A DNA stretch of 64,000 nucleotides from an uncultured Clostridia bacterium. GTDB taxonomy: Bacteria > Bacillota > Clostridia > Christensenellales > Aristaeellaceae. The stretch is from contig CAKUKM010000008.1 in the NCBI GenBank assembly GCA_934663595.1, positions 18,124 to 82,123 of the forward strand. Direction: 5' to 3'. Under the pieces are notes generated by a model. It was not told the origin of the DNA, searched no databases, and was given only the letters and a program-made list of their open reading frames with translations. This document shows, piece by piece, positions 31,068-40,042 of the stretch. The position numbers and the translations under genes were made by a program. How positions within the stretch are numbered: position 1 is the first letter of the stretch; each line of letters starts with the position of its first letter.

Positions 31068-32063
31068 ATGGCGAAGGTGGTTCTGGGACTGTCCGGCGGC
31101 GTGGATTCGGCCGTGAGCGCGCGGCTTTTGCAGAAGAGCGGGCATGAGGTGTTCGGCCTGTATATGGACGTCGCGGGCGAAGCGGCGCGCGCGGACGCGA
31201 TCAGAACCGCTGAATTTCTGGGCGTGCCGCTTAAGATTGCGGACATTTCGCGCGAAATGGAGGAATGCGTCTGCGCACCGTTTGCGCGGGCGTATCTTTC
31301 GGGCGAAACGCCGAACCCGTGCGTGATGTGCAATCCGGCGGTCAAATTCAAGACGCTGATCGCCCATGCCGACGCGATCGGCGCGGAATTCGTCGCCACC
31401 GGGCATTACGCGCGCACGGAAAACGGCGCGCTGATGAAGGGCCGGCCCGCGAACGACCAGAGCTATATGCTCTGCCGCCTGCGCCGCGATCAGGTGGCGC
31501 GCATGCTCCTGCCGCTGGGCGGGTATGAAAAGACGGAGGTGCGCGCGCTGGCGGAGGAAATGGGCATTCCCGTGGCGCACAAGCCGGACAGCATGGAGAT
31601 CTGCTTTATTCCGGACAAGGACTATATCGGCTGGCTGTCCGCGCGCGCGGAGCTGCCGGGGCCGGGCGAAATCGTGCTGAACGGCGAGGTAATCGGCACG
31701 CACGAGGGCTTTCATCGCTATACCGTCGGTCAGCGGCTGCCGGGACTGCACAACGAGCGGAAGTATTACGTATCCGCAATCGATCCGGAGCGGAACCGGA
31801 TCATCGCCGTTTACTGGGACGACCTGTTCAAAACGAGCGTGCGCGGCCGGAATGCGAACTGGCTGATCGACCGCCCGGAGGGGCCGATTCGCGGAAGCGT
31901 GCGCGTGCGCCATACCAAATGGGAAAATCCGGATTGCACGGTGGTTGCGGACGGCGAAAATGTGATCGTGACCTGCGATACGCCGGTGCGTGCGCCGGCG
32001 CGCGGACAGGCGCTGGCGATCTATCAGGGCGACCGGGTGGTCTGCGGCGCATGGATCGAGTGA
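31068..32063 (+). CDS. mnmA: tRNA-specific 2-thiouridylase MnmA
   Basis: 331 residues from the ATG at 31068, where the conserved sequence begins (MAKVVLGLSGGVDSAVSARLL with the PP-loop SGGVDS at 9-14). Catalytic cysteines lie in NPCVMCN near residue 87 and MEICFIPD near 182, with GHYAR near 115. It thiolates U34 of Lys, Glu and Gln tRNAs. The product is somewhat shorter than the common 355-370 residues; ribosome-binding-site spacing is loose (AAGGGG about 12 bases upstream), and an in-frame TTG at 31062 is a possible alternative start. Confidence 0.93.
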   Translation: MAKVVLGLSGGVDSAVSARLLQKSGHEVFGLYMDVAGEAARADAIRTAEFLGVPLKIADISREMEECVCAPFARAYLSGETPNPCVMCNPAVKFKTLIAHADAIGAEFVATGHYARTENGALMKGRPANDQSYMLCRLRRDQVARMLLPLGGYEKTEVRALAEEMGIPVAHKPDSMEICFIPDKDYIGWLSARAELPGPGEIVLNGEVIGTHEGFHRYTVGQRLPGLHNERKYYVSAIDPERNRIIAVYWDDLFKTSVRGRNANWLIDRPEGPIRGSVRVRHTKWENPDCTVVADGENVIVTCDTPVRAPARGQALAIYQGDRVVCGAWIE

Positions 32064-32100
32064 TTTTGCGCGCAGGACGCGTTTTTTGCCGTTTTTTCTC

Positions 32101-32129
32101 TTGATGAAACGCGCTGAATCGATTATAAT
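32101..32129 (+). promoter_or_regulatory. Sigma-A-type promoter of the RsbW/SigB-like pair
   Basis: TTGATG (32101-32106), 17-bp spacer, TATAAT (32124-32129). Confidence 0.7.
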
Positions 32130-32160
32130 AAAGAATGGATAATTGGCTGGAGGGATCATG

Positions 32161-32547
32161 ATGCGACTCAAGACGCCGGTGGAGCTGGTGGTGGCGGCGG
32201 ACGCGGAATCAATGCTGATCGTTCGCCTGACTGCGGCGGGCGTGCTCGCTCGCGCGGGCTCGACGCTCGACCAGATGGACGCGCTCAAATCGGCGGTCGA
32301 AGAGGCGTGCACCTGCCTGGTGCGCCAGAAGAACCCGCCAGAGCGCATGGCGCTCAAATTCTCGTGCGAGGGCGACTGCCTGGTGTTTGCCGCGGAGGGC
32401 GTGAATGCGGATTCGCCCGTGGGCGATATGGACGAAACCGAGCGCGAGGTCGTGAAGTGCATTCTTGAATCGGTGGCCGACGAGGTGCGCCTGGACGTCC
32501 GGGACGGCTGGCTGCGCGGCGTAGAGATACGCGCGGCGCTGAGCTGA
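32161..32547 (+). CDS. RsbW/SpoIIAB-type anti-sigma serine kinase
   Basis: 128 residues, HATPase_c fold. The N box is seen in DALKSAVEEACTCLV near residue 42 (E-E-A in place of E-A-x-N); downstream motifs are weakly conserved, as is common in short RsbW homologues. The ATG at 32161 was chosen for its spacing to GGAGGG; another ATG lies three bases upstream. It directly precedes a SigB-type sigma gene, so the pair probably works by partner switching. No anti-anti-sigma (RsbV/SpoIIAA) gene lies next to it, unlike the usual operon. Confidence 0.78.
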   Translation: MRLKTPVELVVAADAESMLIVRLTAAGVLARAGSTLDQMDALKSAVEEACTCLVRQKNPPERMALKFSCEGDCLVFAAEGVNADSPVGDMDETEREVVKCILESVADEVRLDVRDGWLRGVEIRAALS

Positions 32548-32550
32548 ATT

Positions 32551-33273
32551 ATGAACGGGCTGGGCAGGGAGACGCTCGCGGCGGAATATGCGCGCCGGCG
32601 CACGCCCGAATTGCGGGACGCGGCGGTGGAGGCGTATCTGCCCGCAGCGCGGAGCGTGGCGCGAAAATTCACAGGCCGCGGCGTGGACGAGGACGATCTG
32701 TTTCAGGTGGCCTCGCTGGCGATGGTGAAGGCGCTGGAGCGCTTTGATCCGGAGAAGGGCGTGAAATTTATCAGCTTCGTAGTTCCGAGCATGGTGGGCG
32801 AGGTGCGCAATTACTTTCGCGATTCCGCGCGGATGATTCGCCTGCCGCGAAGGGGCGTTCAGCTCTCGGCGCAGGCGGCGAAGGCGAGAAGCGAGCTGGA
32901 GCAGGAGCTCGGGCGTTCGCCGCGCGCGGACGAATTGGCGCAGCGGCTGCACGCGAGCCTCGACGACGTGCTGCAGGCGCTGGAAATCTCGGGCCATCGC
33001 ATGCTATCGCTCGACAGCGGCTCGGACGCGGAGGAGGAAACGCCGCTGGAGAGTTACTTAGGCGAAACGGACGCGAATCTGGAGGCGTTCGAGCGCGACG
33101 AGCAGCTCAGAAGCGCGATGAGCGCGCTGGACGGGCGGCAGCGCGAAGTGATCCGATTGCGCTTTTTCGAAAGCCTGTCGCAGCGGCAGGTTGCGGAGAG
33201 GCTGGATTTATCGCAAATGACGGTATCGCGCATCGAGCGTCAGGCGCTGGATGCGCTGAAAAAGAAATTATAA
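32551..33273 (+). CDS. SigB/SigF-type (group III) RNA polymerase sigma factor
   Basis: 240 residues with regions 2, 3 and 4: GVDEDDLFQVASLAMVKALE and FISFVVPSMVGEVRNYFRD (region 2, about 44-90), a region 3 helix (ELGRSPRADELAQRL, about 118-135) and region 4 (LDGRQREVIRLRFFESLSQ ... MTVSRIERQALDAL, about 190-238). The FVVPSMVGE segment resembles SigB more than SigF. It starts three bases after the RsbW-type stop and lacks a clear ribosome-binding site, so it is likely coupled to it. It would direct a stress or developmental regulon. Confidence 0.87.
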   Translation: MNGLGRETLAAEYARRRTPELRDAAVEAYLPAARSVARKFTGRGVDEDDLFQVASLAMVKALERFDPEKGVKFISFVVPSMVGEVRNYFRDSARMIRLPRRGVQLSAQAAKARSELEQELGRSPRADELAQRLHASLDDVLQALEISGHRMLSLDSGSDAEEETPLESYLGETDANLEAFERDEQLRSAMSALDGRQREVIRLRFFESLSQRQVAERLDLSQMTVSRIERQALDALKKKL

Positions 33274-33286
33274 GCAGGAGAAACAA

Positions 33287-34432
33287 ATGAAGTGGATTGC
33301 CAGCGCCGCCTTCGGAATGGAAGGCATGACCGGGCGCGATTTGAAACGAATGGGCATGCAGAACGTCCGCGTGCTGGATGTGGGCGGCGCAACCTTTGAG
33401 GGCAGCTATCAGGACGCGTTTCGCGCCAATTTGTGGCTGCGGACGTGCGATCGGATCATGCGCGTGATGGCGCAGTTCGAGGCGCGCTCGTTTGAAGAGC
33501 TGTTTCAGGGCGTTAAGAAGATTGAATGGGAGAAGATGCTGCCGGAGGACGCGCGGTTTCCGATTCGCGCCAAATGCGTCAAATCCCAGCTGATGAGCCC
33601 GTCGGACGTTCAGAAAATCGCCAAGCGCGCGATGGTCGAGCGGCTGAAGGGCGCGTACGGCGCGGACTGGTTTTCGGAAACCGGCGCGCTGTTCCAGGTG
33701 GACATTTCCATTCGCGACGATATCGTGACCGTGTGCGTGGATTCGTCGGGCGAGCCGCTGTCCAAGCGCGGATATCGCACGTGGAACGGCGAAGCGCCGC
33801 TGCGCGAAACGCTCGCGGCCGCGCTGGTTTTGCAGAGCGGATGGCATCCGTGGCAGCCGCTGGTAGACCCTTGCTGCGGAACGGGCACGGTGCTGATTGA
33901 GGCGGCGTTTATCGCGACCTCGCGCGCGCCGGGACTGACGCGCCGGTTCGCGATGGAGGCATGGCCGGTGGTGAACCACGATTATGAAAAGATCGAGGAG
34001 ATTCGCCGCGAGGCGCGCCTGAAATTTGAAGAGGGTCTGAAGCGCCCGATCAACATTTCCGGCTCCGATATCAACCCCGAGGCGATCGAGCTGGCGCGCC
34101 GCCATGTAAAGCAGGCGGGCCTCGAGGGCCGGATTCATCTGCAGGTTCGGGATCTGCGCGATTTGAACGTCGCGGGCGAGCCGGGCGTGTTCATTGCAAA
34201 TCCGCCGTATGGCGAGCGCCTGGACAGCTCGCGCGCGGCCCACGCGATTGCAAAGCAGCTGGGCCTTCTGCAGGCGCGGCATCCCGGCTGGACGCTCTGC
34301 GCGTTCTCGTCGGACATGGGCTTTGAGCGCGAATACGGCCGCCGGGCCACGCGCCGCAGACGGTATTACAACGGCCGCATCGAGTGCGAATACCATATTT
34401 TTGAACAATCTACGCGAGGTGAATCTAGATGA
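33287..34432 (+). CDS. THUMP-domain class I SAM-dependent RNA methyltransferase (RlmL/YpsC family)
   Basis: 381 residues. The N-terminal THUMP-associated region (about 1-155) is followed by the methyltransferase domain: DPCCGTGTVLIEAAFIA near residue 193, GSDINPEAIELARRH near 263 and the catalytic N-P-P-Y motif in IANPPYGERL near 304. Family members make N2-methylguanosine in 23S rRNA. GGAG precedes the start. The end overlaps the GH127 gene by ATGA, an unexpected partner for an RNA enzyme, probably a consequence of compact packing. Confidence 0.92.
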   Translation: MKWIASAAFGMEGMTGRDLKRMGMQNVRVLDVGGATFEGSYQDAFRANLWLRTCDRIMRVMAQFEARSFEELFQGVKKIEWEKMLPEDARFPIRAKCVKSQLMSPSDVQKIAKRAMVERLKGAYGADWFSETGALFQVDISIRDDIVTVCVDSSGEPLSKRGYRTWNGEAPLRETLAAALVLQSGWHPWQPLVDPCCGTGTVLIEAAFIATSRAPGLTRRFAMEAWPVVNHDYEKIEEIRREARLKFEEGLKRPINISGSDINPEAIELARRHVKQAGLEGRIHLQVRDLRDLNVAGEPGVFIANPPYGERLDSSRAAHAIAKQLGLLQARHPGWTLCAFSSDMGFEREYGRRATRRRRYYNGRIECEYHIFEQSTRGESR

Positions 34433-36372
34433 AGCCGATATACAATCGCGCGCCGCTGAACGCGAATTTCCTGTCCCCGCTGTCGCTGGGCGCCATTAAG
34501 CCCGAGGGCTGGCTGCTCGATCAGCTGCGCACGCAGGCGGAGGGGCTTTCGGGAAAGCTCTATCAGATCTGGGACGACGTGAATGAAAAATCCGCATGGC
34601 TGGGCGGCGACGGCGACGGCTGGGAGCGCGCGCCGTATTATCTGGACGGCCTGATTCCGCTCGCGTGGGAGCTGGACGACGAGAATCTGAAGGCGGTCTG
34701 CATGCGCTATATCGAATGGATTCTCGCAAGCGCGCGCGAGGACGGCTGGTTCGGCCCCGAAAAGAACGACGATTACTGGCCGCTGATGGTGGCGCTGAAG
34801 GCGCTCAGGCAGTATTTCACCGCCGCGAACGACAAGCGCGTGCTGGTGCTGATGGACAATTTCTTCAAATATGAATATCGCTCGCTGGCGGAAAAGCCGA
34901 TGCGCGATTGGGCGGTCGCCCGCGGCGGCGAGAATATCGAGCTGGTGCTGTGGCTGTATAACCTGACGGGCCAGGAATACCTTTTGAAGCTTGCGCAGAA
35001 GCTGCGCGCGCAGACGCTCGATTGGGCCAATTACTTCCATACGTTCCCGAACGCCTCGCCGATGTCGCGGTCGCTGAAATGGGAGCGCCTGGTCGAGGGC
35101 CAGAAGGAGGAACGCAGCGAGGGCGAATATCTGGTGGGCGAATCGCGCCCGTATTTCCAGAGCCAGTTCCATTTCTCGCATGGCGTGAACGTCGCGATGG
35201 GTTTGAAGACGCCGGGCGTGATCAATCTGTTCAAATCCGGCTTCAAGGAGCAGGGCGGCTTCCGGTTCGGCTGGGAAAAGCTGATGAAGTACCACGGCGT
35301 GGCCACCGGCATATTCACCTGCGACGAACACTTAAACGGCGCGAACCCCACGCAGGGCACCGAGCTGTGCGCGATCGTCGAGGCCATGTATTCCATGGAA
35401 ACGCTGATTGCGGCCGGCGATTACGGTTCGCAGCCCTACGACGTGCTGGAAAAGCTCGCCTACAACGCGCTGCCGGCGGCGTTTTCGCCGGATATGAACC
35501 AGCATCAGTACGACGAGCAGGTCAACCAGATCCGCGCCACGAAGGAAAAGCATCACTGGTACAACAATGGCGACGATTCCAACGTGTTCGGCTTTGCGCC
35601 GAATTTCGGCTGCTGCACCGCGAATTATCATCAGGGCTGGCCGAAGTTCGTTTCCAGCCTCTGGATGGCCACGAAGGACGGCGGCCTTTCGGCGGTCAGC
35701 TATGCGCCGTGCACCGTTCGCGCGATGCTCGGCGGCGTGCCGGGGCGCATCACCGTGTCCGGCGGCTATCCGTTCTCCGAAACGGTTGAAATCGCGGTCG
35801 CGGTCAAGCAGCCGGTGGAATTCCCGCTGTATCTGCGCGTGCCGGGCTGGGCGCGCCAGCCGATGGTGTATTTGCCGGACGGCGAAATCATGCGCGTCCG
35901 CGCCGACGACGTGACCTGCGTGCGCAGAAAGTGGCGCACGGGCGACGTGGTCAAGCTTGAGCTGCCCGCGATTCCGCGCCTGACGCGCTGGTATCATCAG
36001 TCCGGAGCGATCGAGCTGGGGCCGCTGCTGATGGCGTATCAGCCGCGCGAGGATTGGAATCAGCTGGACAACGGCGATTGGGAAGTGACCACCGGGGACA
36101 GCTGGAATTGGGCGCTGCTGCGCGACGAGCCGATGAAGGTCGTTCGCGAGGAAGAGGAGCGCACGGAGGCGTTCGGCAAGGGCGAGCACGGCGTGCACGT
36201 GCTGGTAAAGGCCACGCAGGTGGATTGGCCGATGGACGGCGCGGACGCCGGCGCGGTGCCGATGGCGCCGAAGGCGGGCCCGCGCGCGCAGGTCATGGAG
36301 CTGGTGCCGTTTGGCGATACCTGCCTGCGGATTGCGCAGTTCCCGGTTTGCGTGTCTCCTGCGGCGAAATAA
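34429..36372 (+). CDS. Beta-L-arabinofuranosidase-type glycosidase, GH127
   Basis: 647 residues, no signal peptide, so it acts on imported oligosaccharides. GH127 (DUF1680) fold: an alpha/alpha barrel with GGDGDGWERAPYYLDGLIPL near residue 60, the catalytic acid in TQGTELCAIVEAMYSME near 310, and the nucleophile Cys region NFGCCTANYHQGWPKF near 395, then beta-sandwich domains. It releases beta-L-arabinofuranose from plant glycoproteins or pectin side chains. It overlaps the preceding methyltransferase gene by four bases; no dedicated regulator or transporter is adjacent. Confidence 0.9.
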   Translation: MKPIYNRAPLNANFLSPLSLGAIKPEGWLLDQLRTQAEGLSGKLYQIWDDVNEKSAWLGGDGDGWERAPYYLDGLIPLAWELDDENLKAVCMRYIEWILASAREDGWFGPEKNDDYWPLMVALKALRQYFTAANDKRVLVLMDNFFKYEYRSLAEKPMRDWAVARGGENIELVLWLYNLTGQEYLLKLAQKLRAQTLDWANYFHTFPNASPMSRSLKWERLVEGQKEERSEGEYLVGESRPYFQSQFHFSHGVNVAMGLKTPGVINLFKSGFKEQGGFRFGWEKLMKYHGVATGIFTCDEHLNGANPTQGTELCAIVEAMYSMETLIAAGDYGSQPYDVLEKLAYNALPAAFSPDMNQHQYDEQVNQIRATKEKHHWYNNGDDSNVFGFAPNFGCCTANYHQGWPKFVSSLWMATKDGGLSAVSYAPCTVRAMLGGVPGRITVSGGYPFSETVEIAVAVKQPVEFPLYLRVPGWARQPMVYLPDGEIMRVRADDVTCVRRKWRTGDVVKLELPAIPRLTRWYHQSGAIELGPLLMAYQPREDWNQLDNGDWEVTTGDSWNWALLRDEPMKVVREEEERTEAFGKGEHGVHVLVKATQVDWPMDGADAGAVPMAPKAGPRAQVMELVPFGDTCLRIAQFPVCVSPAAK

Positions 36373-36374
36373 AA

Positions 36375-36409
36375 AAGCCGCTGCCGCGTCTGTTTCGCGG
36401 CGGCGGTTT
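36375..36409. terminator. Intrinsic terminator, best on the minus strand
   Basis: A 14-bp stem with G-U pairs (36375-36388 with 36396-36409). Read on the minus strand it ends in T6, so it terminates the oxidoreductase gene; on the plus strand it follows GH127 with a weaker tail. Confidence 0.65.
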
Positions 36410-36427
36410 GAATGCATATTCGGGCCG

Positions 36428-37012
36428 TTACAGCGCGTTTGCGAGCGCTGCGGCCCGGGCGAACGCGTCTGCGAGCGCGCGATCGACGTTCGTTTCCGGA
36501 AGATCCAGTCCCTCGGCGGAAATCTGATGGAAGCGCTTTACGCCCAGCAGCTTGCCCGTTACGGCGCACAGATAGTCGCCGCCCCAGTTGTCCGGGCCGA
36601 TCGCGCTGCCCGACGTGGTGCAGTACACCAGATCGCGCGCGCGGCACAGGCCGACGGGCTCGGAGCCCTGATAGACGAACGTGAGCGTGCGAATGCAGAT
36701 GTGCTCGATATAGGTCTTCAGGCTCGCCGGGAACTGGAAATCCCAATAGGGCGCGCAGACGACGATCGTATCGGCCGCGGCAAACGCGCGCGCGGGCGCA
36801 AACAGCGGATCATCCAGCCGGCCGGCGGCAATCAATGCCTCGCGCGCCTCGAGCGTTTTTCCGGTCAGCGGCGCAAGGCCCAGTGCATCCAGGTTTACCA
36901 TTTCCATTTCCGCCTCCGGATGGCGCGCCTGCCATGCGGAGAGGAAGGCCAGTCCGATTTGGCGCGAGCGGGAATTCGCGCGCGGACAGGCGTCGATCAG
37001 CAGCGCTTTCAA
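36428..37012 (-). CDS. Flavodoxin-fold NAD(P)H-dependent FMN oxidoreductase (azoreductase-like)
   Basis: 194 residues with a flavodoxin-like fold: an N-terminal phosphate-binding strand KALLIDACPRANSRSRQ, VVCAPYWDFQFPASLKTYIEH near residue 85, and TTSGSAIGP near 131, the pattern of AzoR/NQO-type reductases that bind FMN and reduce quinones, azo or nitro compounds. The start is a TTG at 37012, supported by AAGGAGTG eight bases upstream. Its promoter overlaps the leader of the divergent deoD gene. Confidence 0.83.
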   Translation of the reverse strand: MKALLIDACPRANSRSRQIGLAFLSAWQARHPEAEMEMVNLDALGLAPLTGKTLEAREALIAAGRLDDPLFAPARAFAAADTIVVCAPYWDFQFPASLKTYIEHICIRTLTFVYQGSEPVGLCRARDLVYCTTSGSAIGPDNWGGDYLCAVTGKLLGVKRFHQISAEGLDLPETNVDRALADAFARAAALANAL

Positions 37013-37035
37013 TGGCGTTCACTCCTTTGATTGCC

Positions 37036-37064
37036 ATTATAGCGCAAAAATACGGGAGGTGCAA
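37036..37064 (-). promoter_or_regulatory. Promoter of the FMN oxidoreductase gene
   Basis: On the minus strand TTGCAC (37064-37059), 17-bp spacer, TATAAT (37041-37036). The -35 box coincides with the ribosome-binding site of deoD on the other strand. Confidence 0.6.
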
Positions 37065-37071
37065 TTCCAAT

Positions 37072-37785
37072 ATGAAAATTACCGCGCCCACATGGCACAA
37101 CAGCGCCCGGAAGGGTGATTTTGCAAAGACGGTGCTGATGCCCGGCGATCCGAAGCGCTCGAAATGGATCGCGGAGACGTATCTTACGGACGCGCGGCTG
37201 GTCAACGACGTGCGCGGCGTGCAGGGCTATACGGGGCTGTACAATGGCCGGCCGGTTTCCGTAATGGCGAGCGGCATGGGCATTCCCACCGTTTCGATCT
37301 ATGCGCGCGAGCTGTTCGAGGCCTACGACGTGGACAATATCATCCGCATCGGAACCGCGGGCGCCATCAGCGAGAAGCTGGGTATGATGGACGTCGTGGC
37401 GGGCACGTCGGCGAGCACGGATTCCAATTTCGGCGCGCACTTCGGATTCCCGTTCACGCTCGCGCCCACGGCGAGCTTTTCGCTGCTGCTCAAGGCGCAT
37501 CAGGCGGCGGAAAGGCTCGGGTATCCGCTGCACATCGGGCCGCTGTATTGCTCCGATACGCTGTATGACGACGACATCGATTACGATCCGATCATGAAAA
37601 AGATGCATGTGCTGGCGGCGGAGATGGAGTCCGCGGGACTGTATCTGGAGGGCATGCGCACCGGCAGGAACGCGCTGTGCCTGTGCACGATCGTGGAAAA
37701 TCCCTATACCGGCGAGGAAGCGACAGCAGAGGAAAGGGAAACGGCGCTGGATCGAATGATCCGAATCGCGCTGGAAATGGCATGA
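37072..37785 (+). CDS. deoD: Purine-nucleoside phosphorylase, DeoD type
   Basis: 237 residues, the hexameric type, converting purine nucleosides and phosphate to free base and (deoxy)ribose-1-phosphate. Landmarks: MPGDPKRSKWIAETYL near residue 23, GMGIPTVSIYARELF near 66, RIGTAGAI near 88, and the nucleoside-binding AAEMESAGLY near 180 with the catalytic region following. The start at 37072 has GGGAGGTG upstream. It is followed without a promoter by the BMP-type importer genes, which supplies its substrates. Confidence 0.94.
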   Translation: MKITAPTWHNSARKGDFAKTVLMPGDPKRSKWIAETYLTDARLVNDVRGVQGYTGLYNGRPVSVMASGMGIPTVSIYARELFEAYDVDNIIRIGTAGAISEKLGMMDVVAGTSASTDSNFGAHFGFPFTLAPTASFSLLLKAHQAAERLGYPLHIGPLYCSDTLYDDDIDYDPIMKKMHVLAAEMESAGLYLEGMRTGRNALCLCTIVENPYTGEEATAEERETALDRMIRIALEMA

Positions 37786-37829
37786 TGATTCGCGGGTCAA
37801 CCGCAATCAAATAAAAGGAGGAAATTCCC

Positions 37830-38816
37830 ATGAAGAAACTGTTTTGCCTGCTGCTCGCGGTCGCGATGATTGCGAGCCTGTCCGTCTGCGCGTTTGCGGA
37901 GCCGGCGCTGAAGGTGGCTGTCGTGCTGTCCGGCGCGACAGGCGACCGCTCGTTCTACGATTCGGCGAACGAGGGCCTGAAGAAGCTGGTGGCCGACGGC
38001 AAGGTCGAAGGCACGCTGATTGAGTGCAAGAACGACGCTTCCATGTTCACCTCGAACCTGATTTCCGCTGCCGAGAGCAACGACGTGGTCGTCGCGGTGG
38101 GCTGGGAATTCTGGGATGCGCTGGCCGAGTACGCGCCGCAGCTGCCCGACACGAAGTTCATCTTCATCGATAACGGCCTGGACGGCGTGGGCGACAATCT
38201 GATGAGCATCACCTATGCGCAGAACGAGGGTTCGTTCCTGGTCGGCTATATCGCCGGCAAGCTCTCGACCACCGGCAAGATCGGCGCGGTCGGCGGCGAG
38301 GACAGCGAGACGATCAACGACTTCATCGTCGGCTACGAGGCCGGCGCGAAGCTCGCCAATGAGAATGTCGAGGTTCAGGTTCAGTATGCCGGCACCTACG
38401 ACGATCCGGCGAAGGGCAAGGAGCTGGCGCTGGCGCTGTACGACGCGGGCTGCGATATCGTGTTCCAGGTCGCGAGCCTGACCGGCGAGGGCGTGTTCGA
38501 GGCCGCGAAGGAGCGCAATCTGCTCGCAATCGGCGTGGACTCCGATCAGAAGTACATCGATCCCGAGCATATCGCGTGCTCGATGATCAAGAAGGTCGGC
38601 GATTCGATCGAAACGGCGATCACCGATCTGATCGACAACGGCGCCTGGCAGGGCGGCCAGATCTGGGTTGCGGATATGTCCACCGGCCTGGTCGACGTGG
38701 GCTATGGCGACGACACGATGACCCAGCAGGTCTCCGACGAGCTGAAGGCCGAGGTTGAATCGATCAAGCAGCAGATCATCGACGGAACCATCGTTGTTCC
38801 GACGGCGTTCAATTAA
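37830..38816 (+). CDS. BMP-family nucleoside-binding protein of an ABC importer
   Basis: 328 residues. Residues 1-23 are a signal peptide ending AFA-EP; the Cys in LSVC is not in a proper lipobox, so the protein may be secreted or loosely attached rather than a lipoprotein. The mature protein has the BMP pattern: VVLSGATGDRSFYDSANEGL near residue 30, VGWEFWDAL near 92, FLVGYIAGKLSTTGKIG near 137, GVDSDQKYIDPE near 235. AGGAGG precedes the start. It delivers nucleosides to the permeases encoded further down the operon. Confidence 0.9.
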   Translation: MKKLFCLLLAVAMIASLSVCAFAEPALKVAVVLSGATGDRSFYDSANEGLKKLVADGKVEGTLIECKNDASMFTSNLISAAESNDVVVAVGWEFWDALAEYAPQLPDTKFIFIDNGLDGVGDNLMSITYAQNEGSFLVGYIAGKLSTTGKIGAVGGEDSETINDFIVGYEAGAKLANENVEVQVQYAGTYDDPAKGKELALALYDAGCDIVFQVASLTGEGVFEAAKERNLLAIGVDSDQKYIDPEHIACSMIKKVGDSIETAITDLIDNGAWQGGQIWVADMSTGLVDVGYGDDTMTQQVSDELKAEVESIKQQIIDGTIVVPTAFN

Positions 38817-38824
38817 TCCAACCG

Positions 38825-38892
38825 GGCGGGGGAGGACGCGCCTTCCCCGCCGGACGCGCTTTCTCGGGTTTTGCCGGAGCGAGCGCGTCCGG
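38825..38892 (+). promoter_or_regulatory. Double hairpin between the binding-protein gene and the rest of the operon
   Basis: Hairpin 1: 11-bp stem (38825-38835 with 38841-38851). Hairpin 2: 10-bp stem CCGGACGCGC/GCGCGTCCGG (38850-38859 with 38883-38892). No T-run follows, so this is probably an mRNA-stabilising or partial-termination structure that raises binding-protein expression. Confidence 0.5.
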
Positions 38893-38917
38893 CGAAGGAA
38901 ATTTACGGAGGAAGAAT

Positions 38918-40042
38918 ATGAAGATATCCAAACGGGACGCGCTGACGTGGTTCGAATTCTTTGCGGAGTTGCCCGAGGGCGAAATGCTGCCGCCGCATCA
39001 GACGGAGATCGCCTACGCGGCGCTTGCGCAGATCGAAACCGTAGTGCACAAAAGAATCGCGCAAATGCAAAGGGAGATTCCCAATCTGCATTCGCTGAAC
39101 GGGCGCACCTGGTTCGTGGGCGATCCGGACGCGTTTCCGAAGGGCTGCCGCTCGTGCCTGCTGGGCACGGGCCTTTCAGCCATTCGCAAAACGAACAAAT
39201 GCAATGTCGAATGCCGGTTCTGCTATAATTTCGGCGAGCTCGATTGCCAGCCGCCGATCGGCGAGGGCCTGTGGGAGATCGGCGGAACGAAGTTTTACGA
39301 GCGCGATCTCGACCTGCTGCTCGGCATGGGCAATCGGCCGACGGGCGTGGCGTATGTGTATCTCGAGCCGTTTATGGAGATCGAGAAGTATTATTCCGTG
39401 ATCCGCAAATTCAGGAGCGCGGGCATTCACCAGCATCTGTACACCAACGGCACGCTCGCGACGGAGGAAAACCTGCGCGCGCTGGGCGAGGCGGGGCTGG
39501 ACGAGCTGCGGTTCAACCTCGGCGCGTCGAACTGCGCGGACAGGGTGATTGAGAATATCGCGATTGCGAAGAAATACATTCCGCGCGTCGGAATCGAAAC
39601 GCCGATGACGCGCGAGTTTGAAGAGGCGTTTTTTCGGAAAAAGGAGCGGATTCTGGCGACAGGCGTGGATTTCATGAACTGCGCGGAGCTGCACCTGAAC
39701 CCCAATAACATCTGCAATTACTTTGGCGAGAGCATGTACATGACGCGCCTGGGCTATGTTTCGCCGATCTTCAGCCGCGTAATTACGCAGAAAATCATGC
39801 GCGCGGCGAGCGAGGAAAACTGGGGAATCGTCGTGCACGACTGCTCGAACGAGACGAAGTTCGCCCGCGATCTGAACCTGCGCGCGAAGGAGGGCGGCTG
39901 GTTCGGCGCGAGCAGCTATTTCTGCGAATTCGACGGAATCCCCTACGCGGCGTTTTTGCCGACGTTGCAGGACCCGGAAATCGAGTTTGAGGAAGAAGAG
40001 GAGCTGCCGCGCGGCTATCGCCCGGGGGAGGTCGTATTATGA
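38918..40042 (+). CDS. Radical SAM protein of unknown function in a nucleoside-import operon
   Basis: 374 residues, GGAGGAAG upstream. The radical SAM cluster motif C-x3-C-x2-C is in KCNVECRFCYNFGE (about residues 93-106), preceded by another conserved-looking Cys pair GCRSCLLG near 75. TNGTLATEENLRALGEAGLDELRFNLGA (about 170-197) is the typical mid-barrel part. The C-terminus is acidic (EFEEEEEL). No SPASM-type Cys run is evident. It overlaps the HAD gene by ATGA and sits between the binding protein and the ATPase, so its substrate is probably a nucleoside or derivative. Reaction unknown. Confidence 0.85.
   Translation: MKISKRDALTWFEFFAELPEGEMLPPHQTEIAYAALAQIETVVHKRIAQMQREIPNLHSLNGRTWFVGDPDAFPKGCRSCLLGTGLSAIRKTNKCNVECRFCYNFGELDCQPPIGEGLWEIGGTKFYERDLDLLLGMGNRPTGVAYVYLEPFMEIEKYYSVIRKFRSAGIHQHLYTNGTLATEENLRALGEAGLDELRFNLGASNCADRVIENIAIAKKYIPRVGIETPMTREFEEAFFRKKERILATGVDFMNCAELHLNPNNICNYFGESMYMTRLGYVSPIFSRVITQKIMRAASEENWGIVVHDCSNETKFARDLNLRAKEGGWFGASSYFCEFDGIPYAAFLPTLQDPEIEFEEEEELPRGYRPGEVVL

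Noticed and set aside
32064..32098. A terminator after mnmA from the CGCG repeats and T6 tract.
   Set aside because: The stem is only four base pairs; too weak to list as a terminator.
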